NCBI RefSeq assembly: GCF_003202285.1
Contig: NZ_MASW01000001.1
Location: 434,001 to 498,000 of the forward strand
Direction of reading: 5' to 3'
Source of the DNA: Prauserella muralis
GTDB lineage: Bacteria > Actinomycetota > Actinomycetes > Mycobacteriales > Pseudonocardiaceae
DNA length: 64,000 nucleotides
Position numbers and translations under genes: made by a program. A model generated the notes under the pieces. It worked only from the letters and a program-made list of their open reading frames with translations, had not been told where the DNA came from and made no database searches. Positions within the stretch are counted from its first letter, which is position 1, and the number at the start of each line of letters is the position of its first letter. Shown here one piece after another: positions 38,102 to 47,136 of the stretch.

Positions 38102-39469
38102 GTGGCGCAGGCGCTGCTCCGGCCCACCCTGCGCAGGCTCCTTCCCAGTTGGCGCAGGCCGGCTCGCATCGTCGCCGTCGCGTTCGCGCTGGCGATCAGC
38201 GCCGGTACGGTGCTGCTCCTGCTGCCGATGGCCACCGAGGGCGGCGAGTCCGTCGACTTCGTCTCGGCGCTGTTCACCGCGACCTCCGCGGTGTGTGTGA
38301 CGGGCCTGGTCGTCGTGGACACGCCCACCCACTGGTCCACCTTCGGCGAGGTGGTCATCCTCGGCCTGATCCAGGTGGGCGGGCTCGGCATCATGACCAT
38401 CGCCTCGCTGCTCGGGCTGCTGGTGTCACGGCGGCTCGGACTGCGGCTGCAGCTGACCGCCCAGGCCGAGACGAAGGCGCTGGACCTGGGTGACGTGCGC
38501 CGCGTGGTGGCGGGCGTCGTGCTGGTGAGCCTCGCGTTCGAGGCGGTCACCAGCGCGGTGCTCGCCACCCGGCTCGCCACCGGCTACGGCTACGACACCG
38601 GGCGCGCGATCTACCACGGGGTGTTCCACGCGGTGTCGGCGTTCAACAACGCCGGGTTCGCCCTGTATCCGGACAGCCTCGTCCGGTTCGCCACCGACGC
38701 GTGGGTGTGCCTGCCGATCGCGATCGCGGTGCTGGCCGGCGGCCTCGGTTTCCCGGTGTGGGTGGAGATCTGGCGGCACCGCAGGGGCAGGCACCGCTGG
38801 TCCATGCACGCCAAGATCACGGTCATCACCACCTCGGCTCTGCTGGCGATCGGCACGCTCGTCATCACCGTCGCCGAATGGAACAACCCCGAGACGCTGG
38901 GCCGGTTCGGGGTCGGCGGCAAGCTGCTTGCCGGGTTCTTCAGTGGCGTGATGCCCCGCACCGCCGGGTTCAACAGCGTCGACGTCGGCCAGCTGGAGTC
39001 GGGCACGCTGCTGGTCAACGACGTTTTGATGTTCATCGGCGGCGGCAGCGCGGGCACCGCGGGCGGCATCAAGGTCACCACGTTCGCGCTGCTGGCGTTC
39101 GTGATCCTCGCGGAGGTGCGTGGGGAGCCGACCGTGCACGTGCTGGGCCGCAAGCTGCCCGCGACCGCGCAGCGGCAGGCGCTCACCGTGGCACTGCTGA
39201 GCGTCGGTGCCGTGGTGGCCGGGACGCTGGTGCTGCTCACGCTGACACCGTTCCGGATGGAGGCGGTGCTGTTCGAGGTGATCTCGGCGTTCGGCACGGT
39301 GGGCTTGTCCACCGGGATCACCGCCGACGTGACCACGTGGGGACACCTGGTGCTGACCGTGCTGATGTTCCTCGGCAGGGTCGGGCCGATCACGCTCGCC
39401 TCCGCGCTCGCGCTGCGGGAGCGGTCGCGGCGTTACGAACTTCCGGAAGAGAGGCCGATCGTTGGGTAA
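38102..39469 (+). CDS. trkH: TrkH/KtrB-family potassium uptake channel subunit
   Basis: A 455-residue membrane protein with four M1-P-M2 repeats. Pore-loop filters are visible as TATSAVCVTGLV, SAFNNAGFAL, MPRTAGFNSVD and SAFGTVGLSTG, each with the conserved Gly. AGGAAG is 7 nt before the GTG at 38102. The final codons overlap the gene for the TrkA/KtrA gating protein by 8 bp. Uses membrane potential and, by family, sodium or ATP/c-di-AMP signals through the partner. Confidence 0.92.
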   Translation: MAQALLRPTLRRLLPSWRRPARIVAVAFALAISAGTVLLLLPMATEGGESVDFVSALFTATSAVCVTGLVVVDTPTHWSTFGEVVILGLIQVGGLGIMTIASLLGLLVSRRLGLRLQLTAQAETKALDLGDVRRVVAGVVLVSLAFEAVTSAVLATRLATGYGYDTGRAIYHGVFHAVSAFNNAGFALYPDSLVRFATDAWVCLPIAIAVLAGGLGFPVWVEIWRHRRGRHRWSMHAKITVITTSALLAIGTLVITVAEWNNPETLGRFGVGGKLLAGFFSGVMPRTAGFNSVDVGQLESGTLLVNDVLMFIGGGSAGTAGGIKVTTFALLAFVILAEVRGEPTVHVLGRKLPATAQRQALTVALLSVGAVVAGTLVLLTLTPFRMEAVLFEVISAFGTVGLSTGITADVTTWGHLVLTVLMFLGRVGPITLASALALRERSRRYELPEERPIVG

Positions 39470-40127
39470 CCGCAGTTCCAGGCACCGGGTGGTGGTCATC
39501 GGGCTCGGCCGCTTCGGCAGCTCGCTCGCGATCGAGCTGGTCAGGGGCGGCAGCGAGGTGCTCGGCATCGACAGCGACCCCAGGCTCGTGCAGCGCTACG
39601 CCGACGAGCTGACGCACGCCGCCGTCGCCGACACCACCGACGTCGAGGCCATGACCCAGCTGGGCGTGCCCGAGTTCCGCAGGGCCGTGGTGGGCATCGG
39701 CACCGACATCGAGGCCAGCATCCTCACCACCTCACTGCTCGTGGACTTCGGCGTGCCCTCGATCTGGGCCAAGGCGGTGAGCCGCCAGCACGGTCGCATC
39801 CTCGAACGCGTCGGCGCCCACCACGTGGTGCTGCCCGAGCACGACATGGGTGAACGCGTGGCGCACCTGGTGACCGGGCGGATGCTGGACTACATCGAGT
39901 TCGAGGACGACTACGCGATCGTCAAGACGACCGCGCCCGCCGAGGCCGTGGGCAGGCCGCTTGGCGAGAGCAGGCTGCGCGTGAAGTACGGCGTGACGGT
40001 GGTGGGCGTCAAGCGCCCCGGCACCGGGTTCACCTACGCCACCGCGGAGACCGTGATCGACCGCGCCGACATCCTCGTCGTCGCGGGCCGCCGCGAGCAG
40101 GTCGAGACCTTCGCCGACCTCACCTGA
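39462..40127 (+). CDS. trkA: TrkA/KtrA-family potassium channel gating protein
   Basis: A 221-residue cytosolic ring protein. The RCK_N Rossmann domain begins VVVIGLGRFGSSLAIEL with the NAD-binding Asp near IDSD, and TrkA_C covers roughly 140-215. One RCK unit only, the Ktr type. TTG at 39462 starts inside the trkH end (8-bp overlap), giving coupled translation. Binds NAD(H)/ATP by family. Confidence 0.93.
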   Translation: MGNRSSRHRVVVIGLGRFGSSLAIELVRGGSEVLGIDSDPRLVQRYADELTHAAVADTTDVEAMTQLGVPEFRRAVVGIGTDIEASILTTSLLVDFGVPSIWAKAVSRQHGRILERVGAHHVVLPEHDMGERVAHLVTGRMLDYIEFEDDYAIVKTTAPAEAVGRPLGESRLRVKYGVTVVGVKRPGTGFTYATAETVIDRADILVVAGRREQVETFADLT

Positions 40128-40130
40128 GCC

Positions 40131-40183
40131 GAGCCGAAGGTGCCCTTGGGTACACCATGCGTACCCGAGGGCACCTTCGGCTC
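40131..40183. repeat. 53-bp palindromic repeat, copy 1 (terminator-like)
   Basis: Arms 40131-40153 and 40161-40183 (23 bp each, one G-T pair), loop ACCATGC. The left arm begins GAGCCGAAGGTGCCCTTGG. It sits 3 nt after the trkA stop codon. A second copy with the same 23-7-23 layout is at 53840-53892. It may act as terminator between convergent genes but is also a dispersed repeat. Confidence 0.85.
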
Positions 40184-40206
40184 GCCCGACGCGAAGGCTT
40201 GGTGCG

Positions 40207-41328
40207 CTAGCCCCAGACCTTCGCCGCGGTCTCGACGATCCGCTCCAGCTTGCGGATCTCCTGGTCCTCGGTGATGTCGTTGCCCTCCTCGGTGGAGGAG
40301 AAGCCGCACTGCGGCGACAGGCAGAGCTGGTCGAGGTCGACGTACTTCGAGGCCTGCTCGATGCGCCGCTGCAGCGACTCCACCGACTCCAGCTCGCCGC
40401 GCTTGGTGGTCACCAGGCCGAGCACGACATACTTGCCCTTCGGCACGAACCGCAGCGGCTCGAACCCGCCGGAGCGCTCGTCGTCGAACTCCAGGAAGTA
40501 ACCGTTGACGTTGAGCTCGTTGAACAGGGCCTCGGCGACGAAGTCGTAGCTGCCCTCGGCGGCCCACGACGACCGGAAGTTGCCCCGGCACAGGTGCGTC
40601 GTGATGGTCATGCCCTCGGGCTTGGCCGCGATGGCGGCGTTCATCGTCTTGATGTTGCGCAGGTGCAGCGTCTCCGGGTCGCCGCCCATGCGGGCCACCA
40701 GCTCACGCTGGTTCGGGTCGTTGAGGTAGGCCAGGCTCGTGTCGTCGAGCTGCAGGTAGGTGCAGCCCAGCTCACCCACGCCCTTGATCTGGTTCGCATA
40801 CGCCGCGCTGAGGTCGGCGAAGAAGTCCTCGAGATCGGGGTAGACGTTCTCGTCCACGGCGGCCCGCCCGCCGCGGTAGTACACCATGCTCGGCGAGGGG
40901 ATGGTGAGCTTCGGCGTCACGCCGGGGTCCACAACGGACTTCAGGAAGCCGAAGTGCTCGCCGAAGATGGTCCCGCTCAGTCCGACCTTGCCGTCGACCT
41001 GCAGGCCCGGCGGGCTGAACTCCAGATCTCCCGCGGCGTTGTGGAACTTCACGTGCAGCCGCTCGTCGCTCTTCGAGACGCCGTCGAGCTGGTAGATGAA
41101 GTCCATGTGCCAGGACGCGCGCCGGAACTCGCCGTCGGTGGCGGGCTGCAGGCCGACCTTGCGCTGGAGGTCCACGACACGCCGGATGGCGTCGTCCTCC
41201 ACGGCCTTGAGTTCCTCGGCGGTGATCGCGCCCTGCGCCGCCTTCTCCCTGGCTTTGTGCAACTCGGGGGGCCGCAGCAGGCTGCCGACGTGGTCTGCGC
41301 GAAACGGTGGGGTCGAACGCTGACTCAT
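40207..41328 (-). CDS. MetE C-terminal-like cobalamin-independent methyltransferase
   Basis: A 373-residue protein of the UROD/MetE-like TIM-barrel family, equal to the catalytic C-terminal half of MetE and without the N-terminal half. It starts SQRSTPPFRADHVGSLLRPPELHKAR. Zinc ligands are visible: His and Cys in THLCRGN and Cys in LSPQCGF. Such stand-alone proteins (YxjG/YxjH type) use various methyl donors, not necessarily methyltetrahydrofolate. The ATG at 41328 is used. No riboswitch was seen upstream. Confidence 0.85.
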   Translation of the reverse strand: MSQRSTPPFRADHVGSLLRPPELHKAREKAAQGAITAEELKAVEDDAIRRVVDLQRKVGLQPATDGEFRRASWHMDFIYQLDGVSKSDERLHVKFHNAAGDLEFSPPGLQVDGKVGLSGTIFGEHFGFLKSVVDPGVTPKLTIPSPSMVYYRGGRAAVDENVYPDLEDFFADLSAAYANQIKGVGELGCTYLQLDDTSLAYLNDPNQRELVARMGGDPETLHLRNIKTMNAAIAAKPEGMTITTHLCRGNFRSSWAAEGSYDFVAEALFNELNVNGYFLEFDDERSGGFEPLRFVPKGKYVVLGLVTTKRGELESVESLQRRIEQASKYVDLDQLCLSPQCGFSSTEEGNDITEDQEIRKLERIVETAAKVWG

Positions 41329-41418
41329 TGCCGAATCCTCACACGACGATGTGAGCGGCTTCAATACGCGGGCCGATCCCTTCCGCCCGGCGGAAGGCGG
41401 CTTGCGGTGAGTGAAAGG

Positions 41419-41454
41419 CCGCGGCGGCCCCGGGCCTTTCCGGGGCCGCCGCGG
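41419..41454. terminator. Strong intrinsic terminator-like hairpin after liv operon
   Basis: Perfect 15-bp GC stem (41419-41433 with 41440-41454), 6-nt loop GCCTTT, 8 nt beyond the stop codon of the last liv gene. Confidence 0.85.
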
Positions 41455-41461
41455 AAACCGC

Positions 41462-42712
41462 TCACTGCTGATGCGGTGCCTTGTAGCCCTTCGCGTCCTC
41501 GGACTCGAACAGCGGCTTGACGTACTTCATGCCGCCTTCGACCGACGCGTCCGGCTGCGCCACGTACACCTGCCGCGTCGCAGGCGCGCCCGGCTGGGAG
41601 AAGTCCAGCTCGGCCACGAGGTCGCCGGTTTCGGCAGACGTCGTCTGCTGCAGCGCCTTGTGCACACCGGCCCGCGTGAGGTCCTTGTTCTCGCAGGCCT
41701 TCCTCAGCACCGTGCCCCACACCTCGGCCACCGCGTAGCCGTAGGGGACGCCCGCGTTCGGCGGCTCCGTGAAGCCCGCCTCCTCGTACTTGCGCGCGAC
41801 CTCCCTGGCCTTGTCGATGTCGGCCGAGAACGGCACGCTGCTGGCCACCACGTAGAGCTTGTCCAGCGCGTTCGCGGCCGGGCTCTGGTGCAGCAGCGGG
41901 TCGAACGTCGGGTTGTTGCCGAGGATCGGCACGTTGAGCCCGAGCGCCTTGTTGGCCGCGGCCACCGACCCGGTCTGCGTGGGCGTGGTGGTCAGCAGGA
42001 TCGCCTTGACACCCTGGCCACGCAGGCCCGTCACCACGTTGGTCAGGTCGTTGTCCGACGAGGTGATCTTGACCTCGCGCAGCTTCAGGTCGTGCTGCTC
42101 GGCGTAGTACCGCGCGCCGCGCAGGCCGTTGGCGCCGTACTCGCCGTCGATGTAGATGTGGCCGACGGTGTCGCCGTCGGAGATCATGCCCTCTTCTTGC
42201 AGGTAGGACAGGCCGTCGATCATCTCCACGTCGTACGTCGTGCCGACGACCATCAGGTAGGGGTTGCTCAGCAGCTCCGACGACCACGACGCCGGCGTGG
42301 TGGTCATCTCGTCGGACTCCAGATCCCCGCTGAGCGCCGCGGTGACAGGGGAGCCGACGAGCTGCACCAGCCCGAGAACGTTCGGCTCGATCTGCGGGTA
42401 CAGCGTCTTCGCGGTGTCGGCCTTGTAGCCGTGGTCGACGATCCGCAGCTTGAGCTGGCGGTCGCAGATGCCGCCCGCCGCGTTGACGTCCTTCACCCAC
42501 AGCTCGTTGCCGTGCGTGATGCCGGTCGAGAGGTTCTTGAACGGCCCGGTCTGGTCGGTCATGACGCCTAGGGTGATCTCGGAGTCGGTGACGCCGACGT
42601 CGGTCTGCACGCCGCCCGCGCCCTCACCGCCGGAGTCCGAGCCGCCACCCTTGGTGCCACAACCCGCGAGAACCAGCGCCGAGGCACAGGCCAGGGCGAG
42701 TATTCGTTTCAT
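41462..42712 (-). CDS. Branched-chain amino acid ABC transporter substrate-binding lipoprotein (LivK-like)
   Basis: A 416-residue periplasmic-binding-type-1 lipoprotein, lipobox LAGC with Cys18. It contains ITLGVMTDQTGPFKNLSTGITHG and the YGANGLRGARYY segment. Two ATGs precede the signal (42718 and 42712); AGGA is only properly placed for the second. Last gene of the liv operon. Ligand may be amino acids, but the same family also binds urea, amides and aromatic compounds. Confidence 0.93.
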   Translation of the reverse strand: MKRILALACASALVLAGCGTKGGGSDSGGEGAGGVQTDVGVTDSEITLGVMTDQTGPFKNLSTGITHGNELWVKDVNAAGGICDRQLKLRIVDHGYKADTAKTLYPQIEPNVLGLVQLVGSPVTAALSGDLESDEMTTTPASWSSELLSNPYLMVVGTTYDVEMIDGLSYLQEEGMISDGDTVGHIYIDGEYGANGLRGARYYAEQHDLKLREVKITSSDNDLTNVVTGLRGQGVKAILLTTTPTQTGSVAAANKALGLNVPILGNNPTFDPLLHQSPAANALDKLYVVASSVPFSADIDKAREVARKYEEAGFTEPPNAGVPYGYAVAEVWGTVLRKACENKDLTRAGVHKALQQTTSAETGDLVAELDFSQPGAPATRQVYVAQPDASVEGGMKYVKPLFESEDAKGYKAPHQQ

Positions 42713-42714
42713 GT

Positions 42715-43890
42715 TCATTCCTTTCCGCGCCGCGTGAAGGTCAGGCGTTGCCCGATCCTGCGGCCGATGGCCGCGAGACCCCCTGGCTCGAACAGCACGA
42801 CGAGGATGATCGCCGCGCCGTACACGAACGAACTGATCAAGATGGGCGTGAACGCGCCCTCGCCGGTGCCGGTGGACCAGCCCAGCTGTGTGGAGTAGAG
42901 CGCGAGCACCTGCGGTAGCCCGTTGACCAGCAGTGCCCCGACGAGCGCGCCCGGCACCGAACCGAGCCCACCGATGATGATCATCGCGAGGTAGGCGATG
43001 GAGACGTTGATGCCGTAGGTGCCGAACTCGCTCTCGTCGGGCTTGAGGATGTCGAACCACAGCACCGTCATCACGCCCGCGAGCCCGGCGTAGGCCGAGG
43101 ACACCGCGAACACCCCTGCCTTGACCGTCGGCACGTTGACGCCCATCACGGCGGCCGACGCCTCGTTGTCCCGCACGGCCCGCCAGGCCCTGCCGATGCG
43201 TCCGCGCACCGCACCCCGCGCCAGCAGGAAGGCGATCACGACCAGTGCGAGGAACAGGTACCAGACGCGCTCGGTCTCGCGGATCGGGACACCCGCGATC
43301 TCCAGGTCGCCGTCGTTGGAGAACGGGAACCCGAACAGCTCGAACGTCGCGGGCGGGCGTCCTGTGGACGTGCCGCCGGTGAGCGACTCGGCCGACTGTC
43401 CCAAGTAGAGCCCGAGGAAGACGAGCGCCAGCGAGGCGACACCGAGGTAGATGCCGCGCAGCCGCGCGGCCACCGGCGCGAACGCCAGGCCCAGCACCGC
43501 CGTGATGGCGACGGCACCGAGCAGGGCGAGCAACGGGTCGAGCCCGAAGCCGACGAGTTCCGGGTCACCGGTGGGCCCCGAGAGGACCGTGTAGGAGGTC
43601 GCCCCGGCGAGCAGGAAGAAGGCGTGCGCGAGCGAGAGCTGGCCCGCCTGACCGGTGAGCAGGGTCAGCCCGATCGCGCCGACGGCGCCGACCATCATGT
43701 ACTGCCCCGCCTTGAGCCACTGTGCCTCCAGGTACAGCGGCAGCGCGAGCAGCACCAGAAACAGCGCGAGCCACAGCGCCTTGCGCACCCACCACTGCGC
43801 GCCACGGCGCGGCGTGGGCCTCGGCGGCGCCTGCGGCGGCTCCGGCGGCGCCGTCGTGGTGGCGCGGGCATCGGTTCCGGTGTCAGACAC
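42715..43890 (-). CDS. Branched-chain amino acid ABC transporter permease (LivM-like)
   Basis: A 391-residue permease with a Pro-rich 30-residue N-terminus, then LLTGQAGQLSLAHAFFLL and the loop GRIGRAWRAVRDNEASAAVMGVNVPTVK, the family signature. Ends basic (RIGQRLTFTRRG). GTG start overlaps the LivH end by 8 bp. Confidence 0.95.
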   Translation of the reverse strand: MSDTGTDARATTTAPPEPPQAPPRPTPRRGAQWWVRKALWLALFLVLLALPLYLEAQWLKAGQYMMVGAVGAIGLTLLTGQAGQLSLAHAFFLLAGATSYTVLSGPTGDPELVGFGLDPLLALLGAVAITAVLGLAFAPVAARLRGIYLGVASLALVFLGLYLGQSAESLTGGTSTGRPPATFELFGFPFSNDGDLEIAGVPIRETERVWYLFLALVVIAFLLARGAVRGRIGRAWRAVRDNEASAAVMGVNVPTVKAGVFAVSSAYAGLAGVMTVLWFDILKPDESEFGTYGINVSIAYLAMIIIGGLGSVPGALVGALLVNGLPQVLALYSTQLGWSTGTGEGAFTPILISSFVYGAAIILVVLFEPGGLAAIGRRIGQRLTFTRRGKE

Positions 43891-44761
43891 GGGTCGTCTC
43901 CCTCGTCCCGAACAGGCCCGACGGCCGGATCACGAGCACCAGCAGCATCACGAGGAACACCGCGCTCTTGGAGAAGGCGAACGACACGTAGTGGGTGGAG
44001 AGCGCGTCGACGAGGCCGACCACGATGCCGCCGACGATGGCGCCCGCCGTGGAGTCGAGACCACCGAGAATCGCGGCGGGGAACGCGGCGAGCGCGATCG
44101 AGTGGGTGCCCCGGGACAGGCCCGCGCCCGAGAAGTCCTGCGTGGCGATGAAGAGCACCGCGACACCGGCGAGCAGTCCCGCCACCAGCCACGCGGTCGC
44201 GGTGACCCGCGCGCTGCGGATGCCGACGAGCGCGGCCGCCTCCTTGTTCTCGGCCTGCGCCCGCATGGCGATGCCCCAGTTCGAGTACCGGAACGCGATG
44301 AAGAACAGCGTGATCAGCACGGTCGCCACCACCAGCGCCACCAGGTGCGTGCGGAACAGCGTGACGCCACCGGCCTGGATGGGCTGGGCGTCCCAGGCGT
44401 CGCCGATGAACGGCAGCGACACCCCGAGTCTGCGCACGATCTCCTCGGTGATGATCACGTCCACGCCGATGGTGAGCAGGGCGAGGCTGAACGGGTCGGC
44501 CAGTTTGGACCGCGAGAGCAGCAGCCGCTCCACGAGCAGGGCGAGCAGGCCCGCCCCGACGATGCCGACGACGACCGCACCCGCCCAGCCGAGCGTCTCC
44601 CGCGTCGCCACCACGAGGTAGCCACCGAACAGCACCAGCGAGCCGTGCGCGAAGTTGACCACCTCCGTGGCCTTGAAGATCACCACGAAGCCCAGCGCCA
44701 GCAGGGCGAACACCGCGCCCTTGCCGAGCCCGTTGACCACGAGCTGAACGAACGTCTCCAC
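43883..44761 (-). CDS. Branched-chain amino acid ABC transporter permease (LivH-like)
   Basis: A 292-residue permease, eight predicted helices, with VVNFAHGSLVLFGGYL, the LivH signature, and GIAMRAQAENKEAAALVGI as the ATPase-coupling loop. GTG at 44761 directly follows the LivG stop codon (TAAGTG). Confidence 0.95.
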   Translation of the reverse strand: METFVQLVVNGLGKGAVFALLALGFVVIFKATEVVNFAHGSLVLFGGYLVVATRETLGWAGAVVVGIVGAGLLALLVERLLLSRSKLADPFSLALLTIGVDVIITEEIVRRLGVSLPFIGDAWDAQPIQAGGVTLFRTHLVALVVATVLITLFFIAFRYSNWGIAMRAQAENKEAAALVGIRSARVTATAWLVAGLLAGVAVLFIATQDFSGAGLSRGTHSIALAAFPAAILGGLDSTAGAIVGGIVVGLVDALSTHYVSFAFSKSAVFLVMLLVLVIRPSGLFGTRETTRV

Positions 44762-45553
44762 TTACCCGGCCTCCGTGCTCTCGGTGTTGTCCGTGCCCAG
44801 GTAGGCCTTGACCACCTCGGGGTCGGCCTGCACCTCGGCGGGCGTGCCGTCGGCGATGACCCGGCCGAAGTCCAGCACCGTCACCCGGTCGGCGATGTCC
44901 ATGACCAGTCCCATGTCGTGCTCCACGAGCAGGATCGAGATGCCGAGCTCGTCACGGACGTCGCGGATCGTGCCTGCCAGTTCGGCCGTCTCGGCGGCGT
45001 TCATGCCCGCCGCCGGCTCGTCGAGCAGCAGCAGCGACGGCTCCACGGCGAGCGCGCGGGCGATGTCCACCCGTTTCACCGCGCCGTAGGGCAGGCCGCC
45101 CACCGGGGTGTGCAGCGCGGCGCCGATGCCGAGGAAGTCGCAGATCTCCGCGGCCCGTGCCGCGTGCCTGCGCTCCTCGCGCCGCGTCCAGGGCAGCCGC
45201 AGCCCGCACGCCAGGAACCCGCCGCGGGTCAGCGCGTACCGGCCGAGCATCACGTTGTCCAGCACGGTCGAGTGCGGCGAGAGCGCGGCGTTCTGGAACG
45301 CCCTGCCGACGCCGAGCCGGGCTCTGCGGTTGGGCCGGTAGGCGGTCAGCTCGTGTTCGCCGAACGTCACCGACCCCGCGCTCGCCCTGTACAGGCCGCT
45401 GATCACGTTGAAACAGCTGGACTTGCCGGCTCCGTTGGGCCCGATCAGCGCGTGCAGGGCGCCGGGCGCCACCGTGAAGGACACGTCGTCCAGCGCATAG
45501 AGCCCGCCGAAGCGCAGTGTCACCTCGCGTACCCGCAGTTCCGCGGTGGTCAT
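44762..45553 (-). CDS. Branched-chain amino acid ABC transporter ATP-binding protein (LivG-like)
   Basis: A 263-residue ABC ATPase: Walker A GPNGAGKSS, Walker B LLLDEPAAGMN. The expected LSGG signature is replaced by LPYGAVKR, which is normal for LivG. C-terminus carries the BCA_ABC_TP_C segment (DFGRVIADGTPAEVQADPEVVKAYLG). ATG at 45553 overlaps the LivF stop (ATGA), which settles the start against an upstream Met. Confidence 0.95.
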   Translation of the reverse strand: MTTAELRVREVTLRFGGLYALDDVSFTVAPGALHALIGPNGAGKSSCFNVISGLYRASAGSVTFGEHELTAYRPNRRARLGVGRAFQNAALSPHSTVLDNVMLGRYALTRGGFLACGLRLPWTRREERRHAARAAEICDFLGIGAALHTPVGGLPYGAVKRVDIARALAVEPSLLLLDEPAAGMNAAETAELAGTIRDVRDELGISILLVEHDMGLVMDIADRVTVLDFGRVIADGTPAEVQADPEVVKAYLGTDNTESTEAG

Positions 45554-46362
45554 CCGCTCCACCTCGACAATCCGCGCATCCCGGCCCGTTGCTCGCGCGC
45601 CTGTTGTGCCTCGCGCTCGGCATCGGCGTCGGACTCGGCGTGCCCGCCGAGGTAGAGCCGTTGCACCTCCTCGCTGCCCGCCAGCTCGGCGGCGGAACCG
45701 GCCAGCGCCACGGAGCCGACCTCCAGCACCACGGCGGTGTCGGCGACCGCGAGCGCCATCACGGCGTTCTGCTCCACGAGCACCACGGCCGTGCCCTGCG
45801 CGTGGATCTCGCGGATGGTGGCGGCGATGCGCTCGACGATCTTGGGGGCGAGCCCGAGCGAGGGCTCGTCGAGCAGCAGCAGGCGCGGGCTCGACATGAG
45901 GGCCCTGCCGATGGCCAGCATCTGCTGTTCGCCGCCGGAGAGCAGCCCGGCCCGCTGGCCCGCCCGCTCGGCGAGCACGGGGAACAGCTCGTGCACGCGT
46001 TGCTTGGCCTCGGCGCGCTCGGCGGCGGAGCGGGCGCCGATGCCGCCGGCGCGCAGGTTCTCGTCGACGCTCATCCGCGCGAAGATCTGCCTGCCCTCGG
46101 GCACGCCGACGATGCCGAGACCCACGATCGCCGCCGGGTCCAGCCGATCGATGCGCCGGTCGCCGTAGCGCACCTCGCCTTCGACGACCTCGCCGCGATG
46201 CATACGCAGCGTGCCCGAGAGCGTGCGCAGCAGGGTGGACTTCCCGGCGCCGTTGCTGCCGAGCACGGCCAGCACGCCGTCGTCGGGAACGTCGAGGTCA
46301 AGCCCGTGCAGAGCCGCGACCGAGCGGCCGTACCGCACGCGCAGGTTCCGCACCGTCAACAC
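45550..46362 (-). CDS. Branched-chain amino acid ABC transporter ATP-binding protein (LivF-like)
   Basis: A 270-residue ABC ATPase with Walker A GSNGAGKSTL, signature LSGGEQQMLAIGRAL and Walker B LLLDEPSLGLAP. First gene of the five-gene liv operon (F-G-H-M-K). GTG at 46362 opens the frame MLTVRNLRVRYG. The promoter lies in the 150 bp after the response-regulator gene; no obvious hexamers were found there. Confidence 0.95.
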   Translation of the reverse strand: MLTVRNLRVRYGRSVAALHGLDLDVPDDGVLAVLGSNGAGKSTLLRTLSGTLRMHRGEVVEGEVRYGDRRIDRLDPAAIVGLGIVGVPEGRQIFARMSVDENLRAGGIGARSAAERAEAKQRVHELFPVLAERAGQRAGLLSGGEQQMLAIGRALMSSPRLLLLDEPSLGLAPKIVERIAATIREIHAQGTAVVLVEQNAVMALAVADTAVVLEVGSVALAGSAAELAGSEEVQRLYLGGHAESDADAEREAQQAREQRAGMRGLSRWSG

Positions 46363-46515
46363 AGCGTGTCCAAAGTGGGGGCGTCGTTGCCCACACGGCC
46401 TCCTCCGGTCGTGTGACGTCAGTCACTACCAGTGGCGGCTATCCTGCGTGCGCTTGGGAAGTTCCCATACCCCCACCTGGAGAGGGAAAGGGCAACGAAC
46501 TGGAAACGGTGCTGG

Positions 46516-47136
46516 TCAGAGCAGCCCGGCCTCGCTGGCTTTGCCGATGGCCTCCACCCGGTTGCGCGCGCCGAGCTTGTGCAGCGCCGACTGGAGGTAG
46601 GTCTTGACGGTGTTGCGGGTCAGCCCCGTCGCCTCGGCGATCTCCGGGTTGGTCTTGCCCTGGGCGGCCAGCCGCAGCACCTCGTACTCACGCCGCGTGA
46701 GCCCGCTGCGCGCGAGCGCGTCGGTGCGCTGCCCCGCGTCGGGCATGATCCGGGGGTCCACCACCCGCTCGCCGCGCAGCACGCGGCGCAGCGCCGTCGC
46801 CAGATCGGTGCCCGCGACGTCCTTGAGCAGTCCGCCGTGCGCACCGGCCTCCAGTGCGGCGACGACGCCCTGGTGGTCGCCGTGCGCGGTGAACACGACG
46901 ATCTTGGCGCCGGGATGGGCTCTGCGCAGCCCGGCGATGACCTCGGGCGCGAGCATGTCGGGCAGCCGCAGATCGAGCAGCACCAAGTCCGGCAGCAGCT
47001 CGCCGACCCGCTCGATGGCGGCCCTTCCCGACTCGGCCGAGCCTGCGATGACCAGCGTGGGGTCGGAGCGCAGCAGCAGCGTCACACCGTCGCGCACCAC
47101 CGGGTGGTCGTCGACGACCAGAATCTTCGCGGTCAC
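46516..47136 (-). CDS. NarL/LuxR-family response regulator
   Basis: A 206-residue response regulator. The receiver domain opens ILVVDDHPVVRDGV, phosphorylated Asp55 lies in VLLDLRLPD, and the LuxR HTH is LTRREYEVLRLAAQGKTNPEIAEATGLTRNTVKTYLQSALHKL. GTG at 47136 overlaps the kinase stop codon (GTGA). It is followed, same strand, by the liv operon 154 bp away; control of liv is possible but unproven. Confidence 0.95.
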   Translation of the reverse strand: MTAKILVVDDHPVVRDGVTLLLRSDPTLVIAGSAESGRAAIERVGELLPDLVLLDLRLPDMLAPEVIAGLRRAHPGAKIVVFTAHGDHQGVVAALEAGAHGGLLKDVAGTDLATALRRVLRGERVVDPRIMPDAGQRTDALARSGLTRREYEVLRLAAQGKTNPEIAEATGLTRNTVKTYLQSALHKLGARNRVEAIGKASEAGLL

